Shown here one piece after another: positions 45,721 to 58,450 of a DNA stretch of 64,000 nucleotides. The notes under the pieces were generated by a model. That model was not told where the DNA came from, ran no database searches, and saw nothing but the letters and a program-made list of their open reading frames with translations. Every line of letters starts with the position of its first letter. The first letter of the stretch is position 1. Position numbers and translations under genes: made by a program. The stretch is from Pelobates cultripes (Eukaryota; Chordata; Amphibia; Anura; Pelobatidae): assembly GCA_933207985.1 (NCBI GenBank), contig OW240912.1:231399944-231463943 (forward strand). The letters are read 5' to 3'.

Positions 45721-47755
45721 GTGAATTGCCATGACATGATATATCAGTAAAACCTTAAATCAATGCAGATTTAATGCATTTCATAGGCATGCTCAAATAT
45801 TTGTAGTTTTTCTATAAACATAAATAAAATTTTGAATTAATGAACCAAAAATTGATTAAATACATTAAAGTTGTATTGGTGCCCCGAGCATATTTTTATC
45901 TAGTGCCCATATTGTATAACCATATTCTGTAAACGGGATCTCTTTGTAGCCATATGCCTTTTTGTTTTACAATATTTATTGGTTATGTTTTAGTTTTTCA
46001 GAAAACAAGGCTACAAGGAAACAAAGATAAGAAATACCACTTATTCATAATTGTAATGACAACAAAACAGGAATTGAATGTTATCAACAATCCTGAAGAG
46101 TGTTTCAATGTAAAAGAACCAAATATTATTTTGTTCATTGTTGCTGCTTTGCCAGGAGAAATAGCATCTATCTATAATGTGACTAATGTGCGATTATGAT
46201 ACTATAGGTTAATAATATTATGTGCATATAGAGTTTTGGGAAATTCAGAGAAAGGGCCTTAGTCCAGTGTTCGTCTAAAAATATTATCAATGCAACTTCT
46301 CTTTGTCTCATTACAATGTTGGAATTTGGTGGGATTCAATTCCAGTTAGACTTCTGTGAATGTTGGTTTTATTTGGAAGGGAATGATGATAGTGATGATA
46401 GTTGATTATAATGGAAGTGTTCCATTTCTGTTGGGAGTCTGGAATCAATCAGGGAAGCTAAAGGCTGAAAAACTGTTAGGTGCAGTATTGTTTTTTATAG
46501 GGTTCAGGTCCCAAGAGGAAAAGGCTATTAGTTGGAAGCCCACCTGCAAGGTCCAGGCTGTGTGTTAATGGTAAGACAGGACTTGTTGTGGTACAATTGC
46601 AGGATTCGTGCATATTTCGTACCACAGAGTGTAGCTTCTGCTATGCTCAAGTGAAACAGGGAAACAGTTTAAGACTAACATGCGAATGTAACCAAGCTAT
46701 ATTGAGCAGTTGGATAGGGTTGGTATTTTTCTACAAAGTTATCCAAAGTTTAGAAGGGATACATGCCATTCTCACTTTCTAAGCATATGCAAGGTGTGAC
46801 TGTAGTGTTGGAAATTGTGGAGGGCCAAGCCAATCAATTTAGCAGATAATATCACAATACCAGCTTTCTTAGTCCTGGCATGTTACTATAGTATCTATCC
46901 AGTATCCCCTGTTTCGTGTAACTCCAGTAAGGAAATTAGTTTCCTGTAACATTGCTGTATAAGTCTTGATGGACTATAAGTGGGGAAGTAAAGTGGATTG
47001 TCTCACAAGTTTACTCCATCATTTTCAATTGTATGAGGTCACCTTTATCTGGGCATTTGAAACCTTTATTTGGCATATCAAATTTTATTATATTGATAAC
47101 AATGTATATCTCATAAGAGTTTGGGATAAATCACTACTAGATAAATATAATATAATGTTTAAATTAATTTAATGTAGCTACGGTACTTGATAATATATCT
47201 GAAGAATTAAATATTTCAGAAAGATGCAGCTGAATTATGAACTAAGTCACAAAATATGTTGGTATTATAAAGTAAAGAATTTATACAGAAATTAAATAAT
47301 GAACAATCGTTTGGTAATACAAACATGTTTTGATAGGTTTTGCATCATTAATATTTAATTAATTTCTTTTGCAATATTATTTTGGTTGTTGTTAAAAATT
47401 TTAATATTCTATTATATTAAAAATATATTTTAGATAAAAGACAAATGGCACTCATCTGGATCTGTACATTCAGTCTGCACTATAGCTGTAAAAAACATTT
47501 TTGACTTGAGGCTTCTAACTTAAAAAAAACAAAATTTAACATTCCTTTTATTCTTGATTTCTGATCTCGATTGCTCAGTAATTAGGGTTGACTTGTTACA
47601 AATGCTTAAATGATACAGACTTAATGCGTATATACAGTAGACTTTTTGTGTGTTCTTATTTTTATTTTTAAAATCATGTTTAAAAGTAAATCTAAATGAT
47701 TTACATGTATCTGTACTTACTCGGTCAAAATGTGCAGAGGGGCACTCTGAATAAC
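45721..47755. other. Unannotated AT-rich DNA
   Basis: No gene or bounded repeat was recognised. Short open frames have no recognisable domain. Confidence 0.45.
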
Positions 47756-48219
47756 AAGGGGCACTCTATACACCAAATCTAATTGGTCTCATTCAAGTGG
47801 GTATGATGCTTACAGTTCCTGACACTATCCCACTGTTCAATATTGAACTAAATTTTAATGGTTAAATACTGAATTAGTGTCCATGAGTCCTCATGGCTCT
47901 GCCACCCATCAGAGGCATGTCTTAGGTAAAGGACTCTGCAGAAACGATATCAACTCATGCCAACTAATTCCAGCGACAAGCAGCAGTGAATATGAGTGTT
48001 CAGCTGGCACTCTCAGCCTATCACTATCACCAATCACTACTAAGGCTGAAGTGGAAACAATTGTCCATGCAGCAGAGAGAAGCCAAGTTTCAGACTACTC
48101 GGATTCTCATTCAATGTTTAACTGGTTGAAAACATTGAACCATGGTACAGCACCCGTGGATCTTATGTATCAGAACCATTTCAATGAGATGAATGACTAT
48201 GGTGTCTAGAGTGTCCCTT
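47756..48219. mobile_element. T2-like MITE, decayed ends
   Basis: AAGGGGCACTCTATACACC at the left and GGTGTCTAGAGTGTCCCTT at the right are inverted repeats close to the family start AAAGGGACACT. The outer TTAA is lost. The 110-codon plus-strand frame inside shows no recognisable domain. Confidence 0.65.
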
Positions 48220-48255
48220 TCATAGTTTAATAGTACATTGGTATATCCTCTACAC

Positions 48256-48389
48256 GATTGGTCCCCAACCCAGTCCTCACAGACCACCAGCAGTCCAGGT
48301 TTTATCAATATCTCCACTTGAATAAAAAAAGGGAAATACAAAAATCCTGGACTGTTGGTGGTCCATGAGGACTGAGTTGGGGAAGTATG
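48256..48389. mobile_element. Short hAT-type MITE
   Basis: The element is nearly all inverted repeat: CCCCAACCCAGTCCTCA at the left against TGAGGACTGAGTTGGGG at the right, each followed inward by a matching ACCACCA-type block. Identical 8-mers CTCTACAC flank it at 48248-48255 and 48390-48397. Confidence 0.85.
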
Positions 48390-48397
48390 CTCTACAC

Positions 48398-49854
48398 AAC
48401 AAGAATTGGTACAGCTCTGCTCATGTCCACTAGTATTAGATTGCATTTACAATTTCGATTTCTGGTAGACCTACCTACACTGGAAAATTATTGTCTTACT
48501 CAGGACTTAAATAACAAATCCCTCCTGCAAAGGACACCAACTCACTGTTAGCACTGTCAGAATTGACTTGATAGGGGGAAAAGGAGAATACTACTACTAC
48601 TACACTCCCCCAATTTCCCACCTTGCAATCTTAGAAAATAGGTAAACTTTTAAATCTATACATTTTTGAGTACTTCTAACAAGATACATTTTCAATTATG
48701 TTTTGATTTCAAAAACACAATTGATATAATTGATTATAGATAATTGATTATATAATATATATCTAAAGTAGAGAGCTTGGAAACTGTTGTTGCAGAGAGA
48801 CCACACTTTTTTACACAACTTATCCATTAGCATGATGTGTATTGATTCATTTAAAGATTGTTTTCCATTAATATAGGTTGATGATAATACTTTTGTTTTA
48901 AATGTCATTTCCATCTCTGTTCTCTACAATAATAAGTCTTTTGTTTAGAAGTGCGTGAATGTCACCAGATTTAGTCAAGAGTGTAAATAACGAATAGCCA
49001 GTGGTGGCTGAAGCCCAGTACTTAATTATGGTATTGACTTTGTCAGATAATATTCATGTACCACTCAACAAAGAGCAAACTGAAGTGCGGATAAAATTTA
49101 AAAATAAAAACTATTTTTGAAAAAAGTCCTACGTAAAAAAAACAACATAAAATGAAATGATTTGTAAAAGCAAAATATATAACAAACAAAAATAAAATCA
49201 GAGACCTGGTTATGATCAGACTGTAAGAATACTTGTAATCTCCATTTCACATAATGTAAATTACATATCGTACCCTATTTTAAATGTAAAAATGTAATTA
49301 ATAAGTCCTAGTGTTCTGCTAGTATGCAGTACACTGAGTAAATCTTTCACACGCATTACACATCCTCCAGTAGATTTAGTTATTTACAACTGGTGCTCAG
49401 ATTTTTAGAAATATATTTCCCCTTATATTTACCTCTGGTTTGGACATATTTAATAGTTGGGGGAAAAGGTTGTAGCAAACAACCTCGTATTGGTTTTGTA
49501 GGATTTTTTTTTTTCATGTTTTGTTTATACCCAGTGGGCACTGAAGTGAAAAGTGACATGCATTGTTATAAAAATCACTGGCAGTCCCCCACAGTCGTCC
49601 ATTATGTCTCCAAAGTCTGTGATTTATAATGTAAAAGCTTAATCAAAAGAAATACTGACTGTGCCAAGTCAGGAATGGTTAGACCAGTCAATTTAACTTT
49701 ATGTTAAAATAAGAAAATAATTGGACAAAATGTATTTGAAATAGAAATATAAAATGCTTTGTTGGCAATTTATTTCATATAAATACAGCAGTTAATACAC
49801 AATTGAAAGCATTTCTTCTGTAAATTACTTGTAGGTAAAGCAAAATTCAGCACT
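48398..49854. other. Unannotated AT-rich DNA
   Basis: No gene or bounded repeat was recognised. A (CTA)n run lies at about 48588-48602. Confidence 0.45.
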
Positions 49855-50080
49855 GCATGCATTTGTGTGTTGTGTGGTATTTGAATGCAGTGGTATGGTT
49901 ATATATAATGGTGGGGTTTGTACGTAGTGTTGACGTTGAAATGCATGAGTGTATTTGTGTGTAGTGTTGGCGAGATTTTTAGATGTCTGCACATATACAC
50001 GGACATACACACATGCAGATACATATACACACAAACTCAGTCACACACAGATACACATTGACACACATGCAGACATCGTG
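49855..50080. repeat. Degenerate GTGT/ACAC-rich tandem repeat
   Basis: The left part (49855-49975) is TG-rich with TTTGTGTGTTGTGTGG-type units. The right part (49985-50080) is CA-rich with ACACACATGCAGATACA-type units. Confidence 0.6.
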
Positions 50081-50182
50081 TTCTGCATGCTGGCATCTGA
50101 TTATACATTTGCATATAATTCACATTAGCCACCTAGATTTCTTGTTGAGGTCTGGCTGACACCTCTTCATTTCAATCTTTGT

Positions 50183-50466
50183 TTAGCAGATAACTCCTCT
50201 ATTTGCTATCCTTTGTGGGATTGCCATATTTAAGGACACCAAATAAGGTGCTATCTGCTAGACAGCACCCTCATTTGGTATCTTTAAATATGTAAATCTC
50301 ACATACAGGCACCAATTCAGCGAATGATCTACTAAACAGCTAAAGGGTTAAAAAAATGCACTTTTCTTATTTTCAGTTGTTTAGTAGATGAATCCCTTAT
50401 TTGTTATCCTTATGTGGGATTGCAATATTTAAGGACAGGAAATAAGGGAGCTATCTACTAAACACA
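50183..50466. repeat. Unit of ~85 bp in three alternating copies
   Basis: A unit containing TGTGGGATTGCCATATTTAA (50207-50226) recurs as TGTGGGATTGCAATATTTAA in direct orientation about 200 bp later. Between them (about 50268-50350) lies a more diverged reverse-complement copy. Each has GTTTAG(T/C)AGAT at one edge and a GCTATCT(A/G)CTA word at the other. This probably represents a MITE arrangement. Confidence 0.6.
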
Positions 50467-50469
50467 TAT

Positions 50470-50585
50470 GCAGAGATACACACAATCACACACATAATCA
50501 CAGATATACAAAAACACAATCATTGGCCCACACACATACAATCACAGACACACAATCACATACACACACAAACATTACATACATA
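50470..50585. repeat. ACAATCACAGACACA tandem repeat
   Basis: A CA-rich array with the same core as the complement of the array at 44165. Confidence 0.7.
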
Positions 50586-50599
50586 CACACATTTAAGAA

Positions 50600-51193
50600 T
50601 TAAGAGGTCCACCCAGCCTCCCTACCTTGCTCTAGAAGGGCTGGAGTGGATCCTCAGTCCCTGGTGGTCAGTGGTTGCTGCTGGGATCTCTGTGCTCTTT
50701 CTGCACAGGTCCATTGCACGCCCTGTAATGATGCCGAGGCCACGATGACATCATATTCTGCCTGCCGGCTCACTGCAGGGCGAAGACTGTCAGACACAGT
50801 CAGATGCACATAGTCCCACACACAGTCACTCACACACAGTTACAGGTAGACAGTCAAACACGCAGGCAATCACACAGGCAGACAGTCACACATACACACA
50901 CAGATTCACAGACAGTCACACACACAATAACAGGCAGACAGTCACACATACACACAACACAGTCACAGTCACACACACACACTCACACAATCACAGGCAG
51001 ACAGTCACACACACACACACAGAGTCACACAGACAATCCCAGGCAGACAGTCACACACACACAGTGACACACACAGTCACAGACAGTCACACACACAATC
51101 ACAGGCAGACAGTCACACAGGCAAACAGTCACACATACACACAACACAATCACAGACAGTCACACACACACACACACAATCAGAGGCAGACAG

Positions 51194-51231
<38 letters not shown>

Positions 51232-51781
51232 ACAGTCACACACACAATCAGTCAGACAGTCACACACACACACACACACAGAGTCAGAGACAGTCACACA
51301 CAAACACACACAGACAATCACAGGCAGACAAACACACACACAGTCACAACGACAAACACAGGCAGTCACATACACACACACAGTCAGACAATCACACACA
51401 CAGTCAAAGACAGTCACAATCACAGTTACACACTCACACACAGTCAAAGACAGTCACAATCACAGTTACACACAGCACACACTCTCTCACAGTAAGCTTG
51501 TGCAGCAGTATGAGGCTGCATTTAGCTCCGCCCCCACATCTGGCTTGGCTCTGCCCCAATGGCCAATCTGGCTCCGCCCCCAAATCTCAGTGCAGGGATC
51601 TGCTCCTGCTCCCAGCCCCTGCGTGTGAGCTGTGTCGGCTGCCCGGCACCCCTGCTGCTATGGCACCTGGTGCAGGCACACAGCTCACTGAACTCCAAGC
51701 CTGGCCAGCCCTGGTGGCACCCCCCTGTCTGAGGGCACCAGGGGCGGATGGCCCCCCGGCCCCCTCCTTAGTACGCCACTG
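50600..51781. mobile_element. Probable hAT-like element carrying the minisatellite (left end unresolved)
   Basis: The right end, read on the minus strand, is CAGTGGCGTACTAAGGAGGG, a hAT-type terminus, followed by a GC-rich segment with two CTCCGCCCCCA repeats. The 8 bp beyond the end are AAGAGACC. I could not find the left terminus or matching duplication, so the left limit is a guess that includes the array and its GC-rich left flank. Confidence 0.5.
50800..51495. repeat. CACACAATCACAGGCAGACAGT minisatellite
   Basis: A tandem array of variable CA tracts joined by CAGGCAGACAGTCACAC units over about 0.7 kb, preceded by GC-rich unique sequence at 50600-50800. Open frames of up to 143 codons here are repeat-derived. 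Confidence 0.9.
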
Positions 51782-52135
51782 AAGAGACCCACAAACATTA
51801 AGGGGGTGAAGAGGCACACAGAGGTGCTGGGGAAGGGGAAACAGAGACACAAAAAGAGTTGGGAATCAAAGAGACACATATAGGTGCTGGGTGGACAAAG
51901 AAACAAACATAGAGGCTATGGGGACAGAGTGATATACAGAAGGGTTGGGGGAAGAAAGAGACCCACTAAGGTGTGTGAGGGGAGGGAGAGACACACAGAG
52001 GAGCTGAGGAAGCTGAAAAAGAGACACACAAAGCAGTTGGGGGAGAAAGAGACACATAAAGTTTGCAATTTTTGTTTCAGGGAATGCAAATAGCTGTTCT
52101 TGCCTAGGGCGCAAAAAAGTCTTGCACTGGCCCTG
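51782..52135. mobile_element. hAT-like element segment with purine-rich tandem repeat
   Basis: Bases 51782-52063 are a degenerate tandem repeat with AGAGACACACAGAGG units, the reverse complement of the array at 5310-5740. The right end, read on the minus strand, is CAGGGCCAGTGCAAGAC with GCGCCCTAGGC inside, resembling the right end of the element at 33879-35013. It is interrupted or bordered on the left by the CAGTGGCGTAC terminus at 51781. Confidence 0.6.
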
Positions 52136-54429
52136 CTCCAGAGAGGCTCCTGTTAGCTCTCTTGAGCTAAGCCCTGCAGTGCAAGGCAAGCTCAGTGGCT
52201 GAGATTGTAAGGTGATTGCTCTCAGATAATAAGCTAGGCCTTGACTCATACAAAGAGCTTCAAGCTCTTCAGCACTTAGCTCATACAGAGAGCTTCCAGC
52301 TCTCTCCATCTTAAATAATGGAGATGGAGTGAAGCAACAGATTCCGGGTAAGAAGTCAAACGTTGGCATAAGGTGATTTTCATGTCAACAAAAGTTTTAG
52401 TTTAATGAAAATACTCCTATGTGTCTAACTGTAAATTAGCAGCTGCTATCATTTCTTCTTAAAGTATCACACCCTTTGTACATATTGCTTGTCTTTAATT
52501 TTACTAGCACAAGTCTTTTTTTTTCTCTGCCCTTTGTGTTCCACTGATTTTGCATCCAATCTGTCACAATTATGCCCTTTATCTAGATCACCTTTTATCA
52601 TTCAGTGGATGAAGTTTGCAGGTCCAAACATACAATACCATGTGGATCCATTGACTTGCTGAGACCAACAATCAATGCTGCTTGTGACAATATGCACACT
52701 GACTATGACTATGATGGTCTTTAGTAACAGATCATTTACAAAGGTGTGAGGAAGCTATATAAACAGACATTCTCAGCCAATGGAGAGCGTTACATGGAAC
52801 AGTAAGATGTCAGTACTGATATTATAGTATAACTTAGTTTGCTAATAATCTCGCTTTTCAAGAGGGGTAGAGAACAAAAATGATGAAAAGAACTTGGAAT
52901 ATGCATACATTTTCTGGTCTGAATTTCCTCTTCTCACCACAAACGTTTCCAATTTCTTCCCCATCTTCTTTACTTCAATGTCTAACATCTGGATATTCTT
53001 TTAACATTTAAATGTCAGAATATTGCTTTACTTAACGTAGCTAAAACCAGGTGCCATATAAGTAAATCTGTAGTGGGTTACAGTCCAACAGCTCTAAAGT
53101 TTTAATTTGGAACAGGGCTATGTCCTGGAATGATCTGCACTTTTACAGTTAGTAAAGAAACAGGGTTTGTTTGGGCTTTCATCAGCTAAAATAAATCTCT
53201 TTTCTATGATCTTGTTGGCTTTGCAAACATACGTGGATAGTAAATAGGTTTAATAGAAGCAGGACACAGAGATAGATGTGAGCTAGCCATTTTAATAGTT
53301 ATAATCACTGAATTTAAAATAAAACCATGTCCTTTTCAATCGATTTTCACTGGTATACTGTGTTTAAGACAAATGACTTCTGTGCTCCATAGTATGTCTT
53401 TGTATTTAGTATTTTATTGAAAACAATATAATTTGCTACTTCCATAATGACTGCAGATTGCAACCAACTGCAATTAACATTCTATCTCAATCAGCCAATC
53501 AGGAATTAAAAAGAAAAAAAAAAGGACATTGATGAAGATTTGCTACTTGGTCTAGTTTTCATTGAACTAGTAGCTATTTACTAAGCCATGATCAACTGTG
53601 GGTAGTTGGACATTGTAACATTTGGTACATTTGTTAGAAAAAGAGATGCAAAGTTTTTGATTTATGAAATAGCTTTGTGAATGCTGTAGTCATGAACTTA
53701 CTATACCATTACACCTGCATAAGCTGGGGGCCTCTACAAATACAGAGCTAATAAAAAATAACTCAAGATTGCTTACATAAAACTGATTTTGTTTTTTAAA
53801 ATTATGTTTTATTTTTTATTTTATACTGAGAAAAAGTGTCATCTCCTATAGGCAACATTACTCCAAAGTAATGCAGCCTATGGTGTCATACATTAATATA
53901 AAATAGGCAATATTAAATAAAACCAACATAGTAAAAAAAAATCGTTCTTACTGCTGGTGTCAGCTCTTTTAATAATGAAAAAGTCATTTATAAAAATAAA
54001 AAAAAAGCTTTATGGTTAGTCTTTGTTTTCCTTTTAAAATATTCAGCACGTCACACATTTACAGCCTGCTATTTTTCATGAACGTTTAAATATCAGTTTT
54101 CCTTAAATGCTATTTTTAATAAAAGGTCCCACTGTTGCTATAAACAGTACATGATATTTAGGGCATTCTATAAACACCTGCTAGATTTAGCAATAATAAT
54201 ATACAACAATGAATATCACGCAATCCAGCATGTGAGCTTTAGCCTTGTTAAAGAAAAAAAATAGTACAGAAAATGATGTCACCTTATTCTAAGGAGAACT
54301 GTAATACACTACAAAGGAAAGTTTAGTTTTAGCAGTAACATTTATTTAAAAAAAAATCTGGTCCAATTTCATTGCACCCTCCGGGAATTAACATAGAGCA
54401 GGGATTTACCCCTTTGAAGGATCATAATC
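52136..54429. other. Unannotated AT-rich DNA
   Basis: No gene. The segment 52140-52345 is GC-richer and contains repeated GAGCTTCAAGCTCTT-like words; the rest is AT-rich unique DNA. Confidence 0.4.
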
Positions 54430-55110
54430 AGTTATTCTTCTGAAGAAAAGAAAAATAAAGAACATAGCATACGCTTTCGATCTGTACAGCAAGCAACTGA
54501 TTAAAAATGCTAACAACTATGATTGTCCAACAGCCAGAAGTTCCCATGAGGCTCATCTACACAGATGGTGATTAGTTTGTGATGGCCAGAACAATCACTG
54601 GTACCATGTTGCAGTAACACCCACAGACTATCTGTCACATTCCCCGGAGGCCAATAAATGCTGTTTGCTTCATACACTTAACTTCAACCATAAGCTTTAC
54701 AAGCAGCTCCGATACATTTTTAATCACTCTCCTCATAAACCTAAACATTCCCTTTTGCTGATCCATGTTTGTGTTTTGAATTTCTGTAGGCATGCTCTGC
54801 AAGTGATTAGTTTTTTTGGTACGGTAGAGTCAGAAAGCTTTATTAATGCTTCACAACAGAAGCAGTGCGCAGATGGAGACATTTGTGCAACTGCGTCTGC
54901 TATGTTTCCATCAAATACGCTAGAGGCTTTAACCTCACGTAATCCATCAGAGCTCCCTATGGAAATTAAGGATCAATACTTTCGCATTGAGAGAGGAAAA
55001 TACTTGCATTACAAATTGTTTCTCCGCGATACACTATTTCAACTAATAATTATTTTTTTGTTTTTTTTTAGTAATTCTTCTGTTTCGGAAGTTATTTTGG
55101 GAGAAGAAGT
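54430..55110. promoter_or_regulatory. Candidate conserved non-coding block with a 149-codon open frame
   Basis: The 5' half (54470-54660) has the balanced, repeat-free texture of conserved vertebrate enhancers (GGTGATTAG, GGCCAATAAATG). A plus-strand open frame at 54665-55114 has no recognised domain and ends in a low-complexity Ile/Leu/Phe stretch. I regard it as non-coding unless transcript data say otherwise. Confidence 0.35.
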
Positions 55111-55429
55111 TTAAGGATGTTTACTCTAAAGTTCTCTTATGTTCTCAGTTTACCATTATTAAGCACCTCTTTAAAAAAATGCTCCTTTGCCAAAACTATC
55201 TGTACAAAGTTATATCTTTTTTATAATCTAATAAAACCTGGATATACAAGTTTATATTCAATAATTGAGAAATATACAAACATTCAAGAATGTATTCATA
55301 TTTCCACTCAATCATCTTTTCCTATACTCATCTTCCTGTGCGTGCAAGGAAACGTTTCAATAATGTTTTTATTTTAATATTATTTTTCAAGTATCAACAT
55401 ATTTCACTGCTTTTTACAATTTTACATTC

Positions 55430-55600
55430 TTCTTATTATTGATATTATTATTATTTATAAAGAGCCAACAAATTCCACAGTCTTTACAATGGGTGGCCTA
55501 CATACTTCTAACACGATGAGTTGGAAGCACATGAACAGTGGTGGTTGAGGGCCCTGCTCAAATGAGCTTACATTCTAGATGAAGTGGGAAGTGACACAAG
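55430..55600 (-). mobile_element. L2-like LINE 3' end, minus strand
   Basis: On the minus strand, TTGTTGGCTCTTTATAAATA and GTAAGCTCATTTGAGCAGGG are the same signature words seen at 28550-28680. The adjoining region to about 55850 may belong to the same insertion, but no coding motif is visible. Confidence 0.6.
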
Positions 55601-56869
55601 AGATAAGGGTAGGATAGAAAAGTAGGTTGCTATAAAAGATTTCAGTGAATGCTTGGATTTGTTTTTTGGATGACAAGTGCAGGAGAAGATGCAAGGTGGG
55701 TTACCAATGCGCGGGGAGGGAGAGCTATTAAGACATCGCACAGAAACGGCACTCTTCTTGAGAAGTACAGTAGGTGACAAATAGCAATAAGAGGGGGAAG
55801 GAAGGACAAAAGAAGATCACAGGCAGACAGAAGTAAATATGAAGGCACCCAACTGTGAATTAGAGAGGAAATGTCATTAAGAATGGAGTTTTGAGGCCTT
55901 TGTAAATTCTGTGGAGGCTAGTCCAAAGGAGAAATAGAGGTGGGGCCATACATTTTTTTGTTTCAATTAAAGAAAATAATTGCCCTGTAAGGGCAAATTT
56001 TAAATGTGTACTAGAAAAAAACACGTTTTGTCTGTCATAATTTGCTTTCCTAACTTTACTAATCCCCCCTCCTCCTACCTGATACGTAATGATGCTGTTG
56101 AGCAGTGTTAACACTTTGAGGGAATTTTTTAAAAGAACTCAATTTTCATATATGCTTACTCTGATCTAATAGGTTAGATGAGGTCATAATTTGTCTTTGC
56201 TTTGGACTCAGTGTTGATTACACAGAGGTGTATGAACAGATATTTGTATCTCTGGCCAAAAGCAAATAAAAAAAATAAAAAAAAAAAAACTTTATTTGTC
56301 GTTGTAGTAAATGTCTTTTATCTTATATTGAAAGGTAGTAGACTGACAGTACAAACATAAATGCTTTGGTATGTCCTGTAAAATAAACAATAATCAAGTT
56401 TAACTTTGGTAATGTTTACAGTTAAATGTGGTTTTCCAGATACATTTAACCACCATTCCAGCAATTCTAAACATACTGTAGCTATATATGTAGAAGTTGA
56501 TGAAGTGTAGTTTAAAATAGCTGGAGAACTACTAATTTACCACTTCTACAATTTGAAACTCTATGTAAGATATAATTACGACATCTATGTTTGTGGTTTG
56601 AACTAAGTACTCTGATAAACCTTTACTTCTAATCCAAATTTTTGACTCACATGCTATTGGTTCATAGACTTGATACATATAAAACATATGTTTTTTTTTT
56701 TTTAGTAATAGAGCCAATAAAACATTTCTTTTTAATGGAACTAATGTAATGATATTGATGGCTGTATAGAACCTTTCAGTATGTAATACACAATTGCCTA
56801 CTTTAGATGTTGCTTACATAACCCATTAAAATATATAGGAAGAGAGCAACTGGCAATAGGATTACATTA
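55601..56869. other. Unannotated AT-rich DNA
   Basis: No gene. Short A-runs lie at 56266-56290 and a T-run at 56691-56704. Confidence 0.45.
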
Positions 56870-57060
56870 ACCCCCAGCAGTTATTCAGTAGCCACAAAGA
56901 CACTCATCAATCATTTAACTCAAGGAGAAGAAACTTAATCTAAATGCTTAAGGAGATTAATCTAACCATATTGATAGCACTTCAAAATGTAATGAGATGG
57001 AATGACATAGAAGACAAATCAGAAAGTTTGGAAGCAGCAGTTTAAGACCTCTTCATAACG
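56870..57060. promoter_or_regulatory. Candidate short conserved non-coding block
   Basis: Repeat-free, with GGATTACATTAA, ATCAATCATTTAA and GGAGATTAATCTAA words. Inference from texture. Confidence 0.25.
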
Positions 57061-58099
57061 CATTATAAAAAAATCTAATACGGAACTGTGCAGAGATTGC
57101 TATTAGATTGCAAGCTCTTTGAGAGAGTGCATAGATAGGCAAATACTTATAACTACATTTATGATTCTATATATTTTAAATCAAATACTAGAATAAAAAA
57201 AGTTAAGGCAGGTTTAAGATGGCAAAGATAAGTGCTATTTTGGGTGCAACGTGCTAACCGTAAGGTGACTTCTATTGGTTTCTATAATGATTGATTTAGT
57301 ATTTCAAGCTGGATTTGATGAACGCATGTCTTTTTTTTTTCTTTTTTAGCCTATTTAACTATGTAACATTAGAATGGCACCTGTTATTGTCTTGATACAT
57401 CTCAGCCATAGGATCCGAACATGTCACATATTTTCACCTTATATGTAAAACAAAAGTGAGCTTCTATATGTGTTCCTATAATCCATCATTCAAGTCTGCA
57501 TATTTCTCAATTACATTACAGAAAACATGACTAAGGTCTAAGCATAACGTTTTGCCCAGCAAGGCTTTAAATGGGCATGTACTCAAGCACATAGTGACTA
57601 TTTCATTTAGCAAAATACATGAATGAAACTGCTGCCCAGACTCAAAGAAAACAGCTGCTGTCAGCTTACTGATAGCTCCATTCATGTTTATTTTCTGAAT
57701 GGAGCTACTGACACTATAGCATGTATAGCATGGTGGTACCTCCTCCTTCTTACAGGATTATTCGCTAATATGAGGATGCATGTAAATTCAAAGTGAATTT
57801 AAACTTGAAGGAGCTGAACTGAAAGCATATTTGACTCAGAGCATTCTTTCAGCTCTGGTATTTTAGATTTACACATGTTCATTCATTGTTGCTGGGAAAG
57901 GGAACGTCTGATGTAAGTCTGAGCCTGTCTAAGGTAACTGAGATTGGGTGTCAATTAGCTGCATGGTGTAAGTGAAGAGCTTACTGCAAGTCAAAGGCTG
58001 CTTGAATTGAAAAACAAAACAAAAAAACTAACATGGTTAAACGATCAGGTGTAGCCACACAAGAAACACAACACAAATAAAACTATTTCATTTTAAATA
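57061..58099. other. Unannotated DNA with a MITE fragment
   Basis: Contains a partial GGTTATTCACTAAAG-family copy at about 57757-57885 (GGATTATTCGCTAATATG, AAATTCAAAGTGAATTTAAA). No gene. Confidence 0.45.
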
Positions 58100-58450
58100 A
58101 ATTATCTGTCACTGTCTAATGCATCACTGAATGAAGAATGCCTTCGGAAAACTGAACATTTCTATTATGTTATATTTTATGAGTCAAATTAGATGAGACT
58201 GCCCTCTGTTCTTGTCACTTTCTTTATGCTTGCAGCTATGACAGATACTGTGATGGCAACATGGGAATTAAGGCAAACATTTATATCTTTCATAGAAGGG
58301 AAATCATTCCTTTAATTTATGAAAATTACAATTAGATTCTAGTCCCATGGCCAATGCATTATGCATATGATAGCATACATTATTGCCACTTGTATGTTTG
58401 AAGGGGAGTAAAATAGTAATTATACTATCAAGACTAAGAAAATATATAAC
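58100..58450. promoter_or_regulatory. Candidate conserved non-coding block
   Basis: Repeat-free, with a CCATGGCCAATGCATTATGC word combining a CCAAT-like and an octamer-like sequence. Inference from texture. Confidence 0.3.

Noticed and set aside
47877..48209. 110-codon plus-strand frame
   Set aside because: It lies between the inverted ends of a MITE and has no recognisable domain.
50804..51495. His/Thr-rich open frames of up to 143 codons
   Set aside because: Translation of the CACACA-type minisatellite.
50800..51495. Spaced repeats that superficially resemble a CRISPR array
   Set aside because: Repeat and spacer lengths vary, the 'spacers' are themselves CA repeats, no cas genes are present and the DNA is vertebrate.
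51866..52369. 167-codon minus-strand open frame
   Set aside because: Largely the translated purine/pyrimidine tandem repeat plus the hAT-like terminus.
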